From the NCBI RefSeq assembly GCF_009727055.1, contig NC_052349.1, forward strand, positions 42,657,364 to 42,721,363: DNA of 64,000 nt, in the 5' to 3' direction. The notes beneath the pieces are model-generated. The model was given only the letters and a program-made list of their open reading frames with translations. It was not told the DNA's origin and did not search any database. Source of the stretch: Benincasa hispida. Lineage: Eukaryota; Streptophyta; Magnoliopsida; Cucurbitales; Cucurbitaceae. The translations under genes were made by a program, and so were the position numbers. This document shows positions 47,835-59,659 of the stretch, in pieces; the first letter of the stretch is position 1, and each line of letters opens with the position of its first letter.

Positions 47835-50800
47835 TGTAACGACCCGACTCCCTAGGACTTATGTTAGGCCGTTACTAAATATATGCATGCATGAAACTAA
47901 AAACGACACTCAGTTGTGGCAAAATAAATGCTAATTAAATAAGGTAAGTTCAAAAGACTTTCATTAAATTCAAATACTAAATCAATAGTAGGGTACCCAT
48001 AAATCATAAAGGAAAATAAATAAGTCTAAAAAGCGATTCTTAAAAGTAAGTTTTAAACATCAAAACTAAAAATTAAGAGAAGCATGAAAAGAACTCTAAA
48101 TCTCAAGATGCGGAAGCGTAAAAACTAGTCCCAGTGGCTCGATCACGAATTCCGTTTGTCCATAGCCGGTGCATCTCTACCCTTACCTGAAATAACAACA
48201 TGAGAAAGAATGATTATAAAATACTCAATAAGTAACCCCACTACTGGGGTTAGGCTGGGCATCTATGTCCTTTTGATACCCACCTCTAGTGAAACATATA
48301 AACTGTTCTAGTCCTCATGGGACACATATACACATGAAATAAGAAGGAGACTGAGTCATATCCTACTATAGTTAAGTATGCCCACTACCTCTGGTGAATC
48401 CCGAAGGAGACACAAACTTGTGAATTCCGAAGGAAACACAAACTGGTGAATCCTGAAGGAAACACAAAATCTAATGGGCATCTAACTAATCAGTAAGAAC
48501 ATTTGCACAGTCTCAACATCATAATCATCACTATACGAACCTATGACATACATATAAACTTCAACATCATTGCTTTACAACATACTCATATACCTCAACA
48601 TCATGGTTCTACAACATACATGTATACCTCAACATCATCAGATCAAATACAACTATATGGAAGTACATACCATCTCATACTAGCATTCAAGTGTCTATGT
48701 AATGCACGGAAATTGGAAGTCAATTTTTACTCGACAACCAAATCCCGTGGACGCATTATACGATGCATGTTCCTAAAATATGCGTTGATAGCCATGTGTC
48801 GATGGTCATGCATTGGAATGAAAATGCGCCAACAATGTATGTGATGACCATGTGTCCTACCACAAGTTTTCTTGCATTCACGCCAAGTATAACATGAACG
48901 CAAGTTTCTCGGGTAATCTAAGGTCGAACACAGGGACTTGTAACTATATATTTGCAGTGATCATGCATGCAGTGGTATAAATAAAAGAATGAAGGGGATA
49001 TTGCTACGTTAATCCTACTCCTACTCCTATCTAATAGACAACATAATTAGAATATGCATGAAAGGTAGAGATGCGATAAACTTTGACATGAAATAAATGT
49101 ATGGGAAAGTAGATAAAATGCGAAGATGTTTTCATTGCAAAACTTAAGAGTGATTGCAAGGGCAACCCTAGTCAACACAAATTAATGCGATCATGCAACA
49201 CTCATACAATAGTAAACCACCTCTCGATGCGAATGCTACGGCTTCCACTGCTAGAACGCATGTGATGTATGTTCAGAGGTGTCTATAGGGCCTACACATA
49301 AGCCTCTAATTCTTGTCTATGCGATGATACACAAACAAGGCGACCACATATCATCATTCCTATTCCTAGGGTGCATGAAATGCAGTGTTGACAAACAGAG
49401 CTTATCTCTAAGTCCCTATCTCTTGCTTATGCTGATCTAATCTCGCTCTCTTGAGTCTAGATTCTAACCTAGCTCTCTCGACTCATTAGGTTCTTTCTTT
49501 AGACTCTCTCTCAAGTAGCTCTAAAGGGGTGTTGGGCACAACATAAGACAAGACAAATGCATGAACTTAGTTGACGCAAGGTTGTTACTATCCTTAGTGA
49601 ACAACGCAAACATTGCTTAATGCGACCAACCACTTACCCTCCCAGGCAGTTGGTTGTTGCTGACTTTACTTATAGGCAAGCATTGCATTAGCCTATAGAC
49701 AGGTGTTGCCGTATCTTCACACTAAGAAAATAAGGTTACTCACACACTCATGCAACGCATACCTCTCGGTAGGTTGCTACATGCTTCCTATCCCTAATTC
49801 ACATGACTAAGTATGCAATACCCAAGCAATCTCACTAAGTGTTGCAATGAAAGTAAAGATGCTAAGCAAGAAGATAGAGATGGAGTTGAAGGAATAGAGA
49901 AATGCATTGAAAACACATTGTATTAATTTCTTAATTCAAAATGTCATACAATACAATATAGGAAAAGAAAGGAAAAAGAAATGACCGACTGAAAGCAAAA
50001 CTTTGCTTTCAGCGATGTGCGTCAAGGCTACCAGTGTTGCCATGGATGGGCGGTGGAGCTGACTCTCTCGAGATCTAACTCCGGTCGAAGGCTCCAGTCG
50101 TCACTCGGAATGGATAAAGGAGGTGAAGAACTCTGAGGCGTCTTCTCACGCATTTTGTATGGATCGCGGGGAAAATCCCCGGTTAAGGGACAATCTCCAG
50201 ATTCAAGGATCCTCTCTGGATGATCTGAATGTCTACTCATCGGCTTCTATTTATAGAGGTTGGATCGCCGACAGCATTAATTGGACTGCTCTGACTCTGA
50301 CGTTCGACACGTTAGTCCTTTCTGAACCTTTGCCACCAACGGCATGGTAGGTGAAATTTCAGCATCAGCTTTGGATTTTCTCGAGGTAGATGCGTTCATG
50401 TGTTCATTCCACCAACTTTGCGTTGATTCCATTAGAATGTGTTGTCGCATAGCCGCAGACATTCAATGGCCGCATCACTTAACACTGCAACTCTACATAA
50501 TGACTGCAATCGTTTGACGAGCGCAATTCCCATGCGATGGACGCATATGGCTAATTACCACAACATCCATGCATTGATTGATGCATTTGCCTTGCGATGA
50601 AGTGTTTCTCTGCATGCGGTCGTCTATGCGATGGTCCGTTTCCGCGTTTGCATTCATTTTATGCATTGGCTACAAAAATAGAACATTGAATGCATAATTA
50701 GTGCAAAATAATGGGTTAGCTGAGATTCGATAGGCTGATCGACACAAACTCTTTTTCTCATGAATTCCTAGCATGATCGACGCATATTTTGCCTAACAAC

Positions 50801-52246
50801 CTTCATAATTCTAAGTAAAAGGCCTAAGATGACATGCATATCTGCATGTCATCACTATGTGCATAAATAAATAATTCAGATCTCGTAACAGAACATACTT
50901 TGATCATGTTATACTATCAATCTATCATGTTGTCATTCTGCCAAACGTTCATTTATCATGCTAACATACATCTAATGCCTGGCCCGTAGGCAGTTCTAGT
51001 AGTAAGATTACTTATCTCAAATTACGCCTAAATGGCAAGCAATTTAATCTTTCTCCTCGCTTAGATGAATCTTAATTCAAGCCCAAGGTATAGCTTGTTC
51101 CAAAATTACCTTCGATCTCTCAAACAAATGCCTCAATCTAGGCAATTCAATAATAGTGGTTAGAACCTAAAAACCCAACAACTATATTTTAATATAATCC
51201 TTTGAAGGCTTAATATACTTACCAAAACGTTGCTTGGTCCAAAATTAGTTTCGAACTTAAGTTCGTTTGGGAACCCCACTTAATCCTTCGCAATGCCTGA
51301 CAACACACTTCTACCTTAAAATTCCACCAGTGCTCGAATCTATGGCCCAAACACAATGGGTATTAATAAATGGAAGCCAAAACTTGATGGATATAAAAAT
51401 CTTCAAGAAAACCTATAAAAAGTAACACAACCTTACCTAAGGTCCAAAATTCTGGCGACTGGCCACGGGTTCCAGTTGCTGTGATGTGTGGAAGAAGAGA
51501 TTGTCGGCTGGACATGACAAGCCAAGTGAGAACAGCTGGAGCGGCGGTGTGTTCGACGGAGACGATGGAGACTGACGGTGCTACGCGGTGAGGCGGGGAT
51601 CGCGCAGCTGAGGCTGGAGCAGATTTGGGCAGCGGCTTCGATCGACGATCAGAGAGCGCGAACGGACAACCAAGTCGACGGCTGGATTTTGCGCGGACAG
51701 ACAAGCGACGAAGGTTTCTTGTGCGGTGTGATTAAGTAGACAAAACGGTGCGGACGTGAGCGACTGGGTGTCACGGCTGTGCAAACGTGAGCAGCTAGGA
51801 TTCTGCAAAGGTACGGTGCGCGAAGGATGCTCAGCGTCTGATTTGGGCGGCGGCTAGGGTCTCGGTTGGAGGAAGAAGAAATTGAGGGGGGAGTGCCGGT
51901 GGATGCATGAGGAAGAAAGGGAAAAAGGGTTTTTAAAATAATAATAATAATAATAAAAAAAAAAAAACTAAAAAAGGAAATAAGTATAATTATATTTAGT
52001 TCCTTTCCTTATTCCATTTTATACTATTAAATTTCTTTTCGTTTCAAAAGAAAATTAAGTCCTGCCATTAATTTTCAAATTGAATTTCAAATTGAAAATT
52101 TTCATGCCAACGATTAAATTCCCGCACTTACACTTGAAGTCCAAAATTCCAAAAATGCCCTCCAACTAATAACAATTACTGAAATTCCAAATAATAAAGT
52201 TACTGAAATTACACTATTATTAAAAAAAAGTGCACAGTGTTACATT
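47835..52246 (-). repeat. 3' LTR of Gypsy D, holding solo LTR C
   Basis: The parts are 47835-48841 and about 50860-52246. The final 345 bp (51900-52246) match 56311-56646 closely, including the poly-T/AAT tract and the GTGTTACA end. A GC-richer part at 51440-51900 has open frames that look like composition effects. Confidence 0.8.
48842..50854. mobile_element. Solo LTR C, 2.0 kb
   Basis: Starts TGATGACCATGTG and ends CATGTCATCA, so the ends are TGATGAC/GTCATCA. Flanks GTATG (48837-48841) and CTATG (50855-50859) agree in 4 of 5 bases. There is no internal sequence. Near the right end is a hairpin GATGACATGCA-TATC-TGCATGTCATC. It contains repeated GCGATG/CGCATGCGG-type motifs (50380-50660). 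The related remnant at 39934-40822 carries a tRNA-Asp-type PBS, so a Tat-like Gypsy origin is likely. Confidence 0.7.
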
Positions 52247-53460
52247 CTTCCCTCCTCAAAGAACTTTCGTCTTCGAAAGTTCATTCTTGGAAAAGCTCTG
52301 GGTACTGGGCCTTCATCTCATCCTCTCGCTCCTAGGTAGCTTCCTTGAACTGGTGATTCTGCCACAGGATTTTCACAAAAGTAATTTCCCGGTGGCGCAA
52401 TGTTTTTACCTCTCTGGCGAGGATCTCTATAGGTTCACATCGTAGTCAAGTTGTCATTCAAATGTAAGGGCTTGTAGTCAACTACATGGGACGGGTCTGT
52501 CACATACTTCCTTAGCATCGAACACATGTAAGACATTATGAACTGAAGACAGTGTTGGGGGCAATGTCAAATGGTAAAGCTACGGAGCCAACTCGTTCTA
52601 GGACCTTGAAAGGTCCAATGAATCTCGAACTCAACTTTTCCCTCTGGCCAAACCTCAAATACCTTTCATGGGTTGCACTTGTAATAACACTTTCACACCA
52701 GTTCTCAAATTCTAGGTCTCCTTACGTCTTACATCGACATAGCTTTTCTGTCTGCTCTGAGCTGTTTGCGTACGCCTTTGATCTTCTATCTTGCCTCATT
52801 CGTGACTCTGTACCCAATTCAGGTCTAACAATTTCCTCTCCCCTACCTTATCCCAACACATAGGGGACCTGCAACTCTTCCCATATAGGGCCTCAAAGGG
52901 TGACATCCCAATAGTGGACTGAAGACTTTTCCAGAAGTTAGACGTGAAACGAGGGTCTCTGTCCGACACGATGGACATGGGCACTCTATGCAATCTCACC
53001 ACCTCCTTTATGTATATCTGTGCCCACTTATTCACTAAAAAGGTGGACATCCCATGTATGAAATGTGCTAACTTCGTAAGTCTGTCTACCACAACCCATA
53101 TCACAGTGAAACCTTTGACGGTCCGAGGCAACCCCACGATGAAGTCCATAGACACATGCTCCCACTTCCATTCTGGTACACTCAATGGCCGTAACAAGCC
53201 TGCTGGTTTCTGCCTCGGGGCTTTCACCTGCTGGCACACCAAGCACTTATTGACGAACTCTGCAACGTCTCTTTTCGTATCATTCCACTAGTAGTAACAG
53301 GTCACGATACATTTTGGTGTTGTCGGGGTGAATAAAAAATAAGGGACTATGAGCCTCTGACAACAACTCATCTTTAATATCACTAACTACTGGCACGCAC
53401 AAACGCTCTTGATAAAGGAGGCCACCTTCTGCTGAAACTGAGAATTCGCCATCCTGGCCT
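52247..53460 (-). pseudogene. Gypsy D integrase and chromodomain-like tail
   Basis: The integrase frame (53242-52796) has CQQVKAPRQKPAGLL (end of the zinc finger), PEWKWEHVSMDFIVGLPRT with the first Asp, VVVDRLTKLAHFI, VRLHRVPMSIVSDRDPRFTS with the second Asp, then FWKSLQSTIG followed directly by MSPFEALYGKSCRSP. The segment with the catalytic Glu is missing, so there is an internal deletion. Downstream, in shifted frames, ILAREVKTLR, ITFVKILWQNH and EDEMKAQYPELF resemble the degenerate chromodomain of Tekay-type chromoviruses, which guides insertion into heterochromatin. Confidence 0.8.
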
Positions 53461-53462
53461 GA

Positions 53463-54990
53463 CTACACCCTACGAACTCTCTCTTCCAGATAAAGGTCAT
53501 CTCGCTGCGCATCAATAATCTTCTGCCTTAGACTCGGTCGCACCGACAACTGTGCTAATTGTGCTGTGACCTTTTCCATAGCCACTGCAATCTCTGCTCT
53601 CTCCAGTTCCTTGCACGAGTCTGTTTGGTAATGAGGGCTGCTGAATGGGCCACCTTTCTGCTTGAGCATCTACCACTACATTTACTTTTCCCGGGTGGTA
53701 TAAAATTTCACAGTCATAATCCTTCACTAGCTCCAACCACCTTCTTTGCCTCATGTTTAACTCTTTCTAAGTGAAAAAGTACTTCAAACTCTTGTGGTTG
53801 GTGAAGATCTGTATCTTCTCTCCATATAAGTAATGTCTCCAGATCTTGAGAGTAAAAACCACTGCTGCTAACTCCAAGTCGTGCGTGGGATAATTCTATT
53901 CATGCTTCTTTAGCTGACGTGAAGCATAAGCAACTACTCTACCCTACTGCATCAATACGCATCCCAACCCCTTCTTGGACACATCACTGTAAATGACAAA
54001 ACTACCTGATCCATCTGGTACTGTAAGAACTGGGGCTGAAACCAGCCTCTGCTTGAGGTCCTGGAAACTATTTTCACAAGCCTCATTCCAAACAAATGTT
54101 GTTCCCTTCCAGGTCAACTGAGTCAATGGGGCGACTATGCGAGAGAATTCCTTTACAAATCGTCTATAGTAGCCTGCTAACCCCAAGAAACTGCACACCT
54201 CACTGATTATGGTTGGGCGAGCCCAACTTGCAACTTCCTCAACCTTTGCAAGATCCACATAGACACCTTCCTTCGATACTACATGCCCTAGGAAGGACAC
54301 CTGTTTCAACCAAAATTCACATTTAGAAAACTTAGTATACAGCTTATTGGCCCTCAACGTCTCCAAAACTTTTCACAAATGCTCTTCATGCTCGGCCTCT
54401 GTCTTGGAATAAAACAAGATATCATCAATAAAAACAATCACAAAGGTGTCGAGGAATTCCTTGAACACTCTATTCATCAAATCCATGAACACTGCTGGTG
54501 CATTCATTAGATCGAACAATATCATTATGAACTCATAATGTCTATACCTTGAACGAAAAGCTGTCTTGGGTATGTCACTGTTCTTTACTCTCAGCTAGTG
54601 GTATCCTGACCGAAGGTCAATATTAGAGAATACTGTAGCTCCTTGCAACTGGTCAAACAAATCATCAATCCTGGGAAAGGGATACTTGTTCTTAATGGTC
54701 ACCTTGTTCAGCTCTCTGTAATCAATTCACAGACGTAACGATCCGTCCTTCTTTTTCACAAACAAAACAGGTGCACCACATGGTGACACGCTAGGGTGTA
54801 TGAAATTGTCTAACAACTCCTACTGTTGGACCTTCAGTTTCTTCAACTCTGCCGGGGCCATCCTGTATGCAGCCTTCGAAATAGGGGTTGTGCCTAGCTC
54901 CAACTCAATAGCAAAATCTATCTCCCACTGCGGGGCAGCCCGGGAAGATCCTCTGGAAAATCCTTCACTACTGGCTCCGAAGTCAAGGTG
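53463..54990 (-). pseudogene. Gypsy D reverse transcriptase and RNase H
   Basis: The minus strand has [20 protein letters not shown] with the catalytic FIDD intact (near 54430), then [59 protein letters not shown] and [28 protein letters not shown]. Asp of YSD begins the RNase H domain. The rest of RNase H (RRWLELVKDYDCEILYHPGKVNVV) follows in another frame at 53754-53600. Stops separate the pieces, and the RT N-terminal half (54990-54450) is recognisable only in fragments. Confidence 0.85.
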
Positions 54991-55079
54991 ACTTCAGTCT
55001 CTCTAGTGTCCACCACACTGGCCATAAAGCACTAGGCTCCTTGGTCGAATAGTCTACTGGCCTTTAATGCATAAATCAC

Positions 55080-55575
55080 TTTGTGTAGGACTACGGTCCA
55101 ACCCCTTTAAACTTAAAACTAGCTCCTGTAGAAGGGTTAAAGATGACCTTCTTATGGGAGCAATCTATGCTGGAATGATTAGTAGCTAACCGATCCATGC
55201 CCAATATCACATTAAAATCGCGTATATCTAAAATTATTAAAGTTACATCTAATGCGCGATTGGCCACTTCTACCTGACATGCTTTTATCTTTTCTGTAGC
55301 TAACATGATCTCTCCTGGTGGAGTGGAAATGGACAATGCAAATGGCAAAGGTTCTGAGTCTAACATGCATGCCTCACAAATACAGCGGATATAAATGAAT
55401 GCGAAGAGCCAGAGTCAAATAAAACTAAAGCATGGTGCCCCAAAATGGGAAGTGTACCTGTCACCACTGTGCTTGACTTCTCGGCCTCACGCCGAGTGGT
55501 AGAAAACACCCTACCTTGCCGTTGCTGACGACTTGGGCCTCCCTGAAACAAACTTACGGGCTGGCCTCTACGTTC
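55080..55575 (-). pseudogene. Gypsy D aspartic protease
   Basis: Across two frames the minus strand gives GTLPILGHHALVLFDSGSSH, then SFISAVFVRHAC, followed by LDVTLIILDIRDFNVILGMD and NHSSIDCSHKKVIF. DSG is the retropepsin catalytic motif and is intact. ILGMDRL is the flap-region signature of Gypsy protease. A frameshift lies near 55365. The right edge is cut by the adapter at 55576-55613. Confidence 0.85.
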
Positions 55576-55613
55576 CTGTCTCTTATACACATCTAGATGT
55601 GTATAAGAGACAG
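55576..55613. other. Nextera mate-pair junction adapter (artefact 1)
   Basis: The 38 bp are the 19-bp Tn5 mosaic end CTGTCTCTTATACACATCT followed by its reverse complement AGATGTGTATAAGAGACAG. This is exactly the circularisation junction of Nextera mate-pair libraries. It is not genomic sequence. Confidence 0.98.
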
Positions 55614-55741
55614 GCCCTTGCTGCCTCGGTGGCTACTAGTTCAGGAGCAAAGCGAGACAACTTATCAAATTCTTGCTCGTGCTCCTCCACTGACATAACT
55701 CCCTGCCTCAAGTTCAAGAATTCTGCCTGTTTGTTGTGGTG

Positions 55742-55779
55742 CTGTCTCTTATACACATCTAGATGTGTATAAGAGACAG
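55742..55779. other. Nextera mate-pair junction adapter (artefact 2)
   Basis: Same 38-bp double mosaic end as at 55576. The 90 bp before it (55650-55741) and after it (55780-55872) are near-duplicate gag sequence, so a chimeric join lies here. Confidence 0.98.
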
Positions 55780-56270
55780 AAGCGAGACAGCTTAACGAAT
55801 TCTTGCTCGTATTCCTTCATCAACATAACTCCCTGCCTCAAGTTCAAGAATTCTGCCTGTTTGTTGTATCGGGTGTTGGCCGAAAAGTACTTCTCATAAA
55901 AGTGCTCTTTGAACTGCTCCTAGGTTGCAAGTTCACCACCAGTATCAATCATCTTTTCTGCTGAACACCACCAGATTTTCGCATTACCAGTCAATATGGA
56001 GACTGTGCATTGAAGCTTGTGCTCTTCCGGGCACCTCATAAAACGGAATATTGTCTCAATATATGACAACCACATCTTTGCTTTGGTGGGGTCCCCCAAC
56101 GATCCATCAAAGGGGCGAGGGTCATACTTCCATAAATCCCTCAGATGTTTAGCCTCAAGAGATAGGCCTTGCATGTCTCTATCCTACGGTCGGGTCTGTT
56201 ATGACTGCTCGGGTGGCACCGGTTCCTCCTGAGCCTGGGTCTGGGCAGTATGTCCTGCCATCGTACTAGA
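55780..56270 (-). pseudogene. Gypsy D gag
   Basis: The minus frame has MAGHTAQTQAQEEPVPPE near 56262, then LRDLWKYDPRPFDGSLGDPT, KAKMWLSYIETIFRFMRCPE, EHKLQCTVSILTGNAKIWW and, after a stop, FKEHFYEKYFSANTRYNKQA. This is the Retrotrans_gag core, which forms the particle and packages RNA. Stops at 56195 and 55919 and the nearby adapters break the frame. The N-terminus lies only about 50 bp from LTR sequence, so the normal leader and PBS are gone. Confidence 0.8.
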
Positions 56271-56310
56271 ATCAGTTCCTGTAGCTTTCTGATTATGGAG
56301 GATCTGGGTG

Positions 56311-56646
56311 ACGGATGCGTGAGGAAGAAAGGGAAAGAGGGTTTTTTTTTTTTTTTTTAAAAAAAAAAATAATAATAATAACTAAAAAAAGGAAATAAGT
56401 ATATTTATATTTAATTCCTTTCCTTATTCCACTTTATACTATTAAATTCTTTTCCGTTTCAAAAGAAAATTAATTCCTGCCATTAATTTTCAAATTGAAA
56501 AATTTCACGCCAACAATTAAATTCCCGCACTTACACTTGAAGTCCAAAATTTCAAAAATGCCCTCTAAATAATAACAATTACTGAATTCCAAATAATAAA
56601 GTTACTGAAATTACACTGTTACTAAAAGAATGTGCGGGGTGTTACA
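56311..56646 (-). repeat. Truncated 5' LTR of Gypsy D
   Basis: Only 336 bp, matching 51900-52246. The other 2 kb of LTR plus the primer-binding site are absent, and gag leader sequence adjoins directly at about 56310. Confidence 0.8.
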
Positions 56647-56651
56647 GAAAA

Positions 56652-57245
56652 TATCAACCAACGACCTCCAAAGAGCACTCCACTCAGTCACAGAATTAGA
56701 GGCATAAACGGTAGCCACATTCACAGCATCAGTAGAACGCATCTCTCTGAGACACCCTACGATGCACTGATCATCAATAATCTTAGGAGATAAGTCAAAC
56801 AAATTCTTCTTCCACATCACCCAAATACGCCCCACACCGCTAGTGCTATAGCTACACACATAGCTCCAAGAGTCTCTAAATTTGCCAAACACAGAGTCAA
56901 AATTCTCCACATGCATCCTAGTCTCATGCAGACAATGAAAGATTACATATGAATAACAAAGAAAATCCACCACCACCCTACATTTAACAGAGTCATTCAA
57001 ACCTCTTACATTCTAGAAGCACCAGATCATGATACTGACAAAAAGTTTCTACTGCCACCCCCACAAGCCTTTTACCTGTACTCCCACCAAATATACCCCT
57101 AACAAGCAACAGATTAGGGTCAGACTGCACTATAGCCAACGCAAGAGAATCATCCCCCTCTTCCCTTAGAATATCAAACTGATTATGTTTAACGACATGC
57201 TTAACAAAACCTATAATTCCTGGGGCCCTCAAACATTTCTACTAG
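56652..57245 (-). pseudogene. LINE endonuclease, N-terminal part
   Basis: The minus strand has MNDSVKCRVVVDFLCY, LHETRMHVENFDSVFGKF, GVGRIWVMWKKN and AVNVATVYASNSVTEWSALW, the apurinic endonuclease-like domain of plant L1 (live copies have WN.RGLN......, ET(K/R) and VYA.N...R..LW). The Glu of HETR is the catalytic residue region. The frame is interrupted at 56997 and then by Gypsy D at 56651. Confidence 0.8.
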
Positions 57246-58915
57246 CACCTGGGGAGCCATCCGTCCATTCCTGATGTCGACGACTTACCAGAGTAAACTC
57301 ATCACCACCACCCTCACCTCTACCCACCCCAGGTGAGTACACACCACAAACATCTGTACCACTATCATCATTGACCCCTCTATCTCCCCCAGGCATAGAG
57401 GCTCACTCCCTACCACCTACCTTCCCAAAACATTCCTCATTAGCCACCATAATACTCAAAGCATTATTATTTGCCACACTCTGTTTGACACACGACTCAG
57501 TGACATGCCCAAAAGAACCACTAAAACCACACTTACAAGTTTTCCACTTATATGTCACATGGACAATGGACTCCTAACTGCGCATTATAACAATAACCGT
57601 TGGAGGTAACAACGAGGCACCGTCAACTTCCACATAAACTCTAGCATACGATAAATGACGCCTATCCCTAGTAGCAGCATCAAGAGTTACAGGTTTCCCT
57701 ACTGCACTAGCAATAACTGTTAAACCTCTATCCGTCTACATTTCCAAAGGAACCCTTGCTAATTTAATCCAGATTGGCACAAAATTAAAAACAAAGGTTT
57801 CTGGAACAATACCTGGAGACCACTGTCGAAGTAAGATAGGCTTGTCGCCCAAATGCCACGGCCCATATTCTAACACCCATTCACATGACTTCATTTTGAG
57901 AAATTTAAAAATAATCAGACCATTCTCTAAAAGCGTGATGGACATCTCTACACGACCCCAAATCTTCTGAATAAGCCGAGAGATCACCGAAAATGGAAGT
58001 CATGCATCCACAAACTGCTCAACCAAAGGCGTTTCCCACATACTAATGCCAGCATTAAGTACCTCCTCACATAGTTCAACAAACACTCTATCATTTTCAA
58101 CCACTAGTGGGGTGAAGTCCAATTTTTTTTCCAATTTAGACCCAAAAAATGCAGTCCACGGTCTACTCATCCCGAAACCTGAGTCAACATTACCCGAACC
58201 AGACCCATTGCATACCGAACCAAACCCCCTGGTAGACGTTCGGCACCAGGAACGGGTAGCATGGATGCCTAAGGACTCTGGACCTAGGCTTTACAAACTC
58301 AGGCGACCCACAATTTGTCCACTGACTACAGCTGAGGGTACCTTACAGAACTGACCCAGCATCCTGCAGGCCGGCATAAATAGTTGGGTCAGCAACGCAT
58401 CCTTCAGGCCAGCTCGTACTGCAAGTACTTGTTCCAGCGTGCTGCCTCTACCCAACTCCCCCGTCCCTCGCGCCTTCTCTACAGCAGACAACAAACCTAC
58501 TCCCACATGGCCAAACACTTTCAGTGATAGGGACGAGCCCCTTACATCCATGCGATCATCAACGAAGCCATCAGTGGGCGCAGTCGGCCCCATCAACTCC
58601 GGTTCAGAACCCGGTAAGGCTAACGCATCGGCCTAGAGCCATTTTTGTCTTTGAAAAGCAACCACGAACACTTATGCATCATTGAGGCAGAGGTCCAAAC
58701 AAACAGAACTCGACAAACTCCAACCAAATCACAGATCCAAACCAAAACGAAACGTCCGGAAACTACAAATGCAGATGAGAGACAATCAAATATCAAGCAC
58801 AATCCAACTGGCAAACCACTAGACAAACCAATCGAATCAGACGATCCCACTTGGGATCAAAGTCGTGAGCAGCCAGAAACTTCAGCCTATCAGACGCCTC
58901 CAAAATAATCACATA
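57246..58915 (-). pseudogene. LINE ORF1 (DUF4283-like, CCHC knuckle)
   Basis: The minus strand at 57987-57736 gives MISRLIQKIWGRVEMSITLL, CEWVLEYGPWHLGDKPILLR and FVPIWIKLARVPLEM, the DUF4283 region common in ORF1 of plant LINEs and related host proteins. Near 57560-57490 a knuckle reads CKCGFSGSFGHVTESC. ORF1 would bind LINE RNA. The N-terminal 700 bp (58850-58290) are Ser/Pro/Thr-rich and poorly conserved, in several frames. It is a pseudogene with at least three breaks. Confidence 0.7.
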
Positions 58916-59655
58916 ACATTACAAAGTATTGATGGTGCGTCTACTTCATATCTTTTCAAAAAAGAAAGAAAAAGAATAATAATAATAATAATAATAATAA
59001 AAGTATAATTATCACATCAATATTTCATTTTCTAGTAAAAAATTGTCCTATTTTTCAGTTTATGTAATTTTATTATACAATATTACTGATTGTGTCTAAT
59101 TGAAAATTATATAAATTAAATTGAATATTTCTTTTTTTAAATATTGAATAAATTGTGAGTATAAAATTTATTGTTCTTAAATGATATGATAGTAGAAAGA
59201 ATTGAACAATATTTTGTTTGTTATAATAATAATAATAATAATAATTTCAAAGGCTATAAATGAACAAGTTAGTCAACCAAAATAGTATAGATTTCAAGGG
59301 CCAGCCTAATAAAATACTCATCGAACACATTAAGAATGGATGATTATCTTTTATATCTTTTATAAATACCTATAAAACATTTAAAAGTTACTATCTATTG
59401 ATCCCAATATTAATATAATTATATAACACTAATAAAAAGATTTATAACCTACTTGTAAAAAAAAATTGATTATTAATTAACTACTTTTAAAATTTTTAAT
59501 TTATAAAAATATCTATTAACATCGGTATTTTATTAATATATTTACCGATATATCTAAAAAATTGAAATTTCAATATTGATATTTAATCCTTCCAGTTTGA
59601 TGGTAAATTGATTATAATCTTTGTATATGTATATATATGTATGTTTAGAAAAAAT
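58916..59655. other. AT-rich spacer with ATA microsatellites
   Basis: (AAT)n tracts lie at 58973-59000 and 59225-59245. No gene, splice signal or element end was recognised. Confidence 0.5.
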
Positions 59656-59659
59656 GAAC

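Larger units (their letters stand above)
47835..56646 (-). mobile_element. Ty3/Gypsy chromovirus-like element D
   Basis: Perfect 5-bp duplication GAAAA at 47830-47834 and 56647-56651. The ends are TGTAACGACCC (left) and GTGTTACA (right). Minus-strand order is gag, protease, RT, RNase H, integrase and a chromodomain-like tail, i.e. Gypsy, closest in style to Tekay/Del. The 3' LTR at left is 2.39 kb after removing solo LTR C. The 5' LTR at right keeps only its outer 336 bp. Two adapter sequences inside gag-pro show that the assembly here is unreliable. Confidence 0.9.
44466..58915 (-). mobile_element. L1-type LINE, split by Gypsy D
   Basis: On the minus strand: ORF1 (DUF4283-like plus zinc knuckle, 58900-57246), endonuclease start (57245-56652), Gypsy D insertion, endonuclease end (47829-47214), RT (46861-45822), zf-RVT (45445-45122) and a 3' region to about 44466. 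Excluding D the element is about 5.6 kb, a usual L1 size. Removing D rejoins the endonuclease at ...LVDIF / WQSKGAVMDDFNNIHNPSEA, allowing for small indels. Ends were set by the last recognisable sequence, and no LINE target duplication was proved. Confidence 0.85.

Noticed and set aside
51363..51808. GC-rich frames (minus) that look gene-like
   Set aside because: They lie inside the Gypsy D 3' LTR, overlap each other in different frames and match no family.
55533..55772. 79-residue frame with SYTHLDVYKRQ
   Set aside because: Known translation of Nextera adapter sequence. Not biological.
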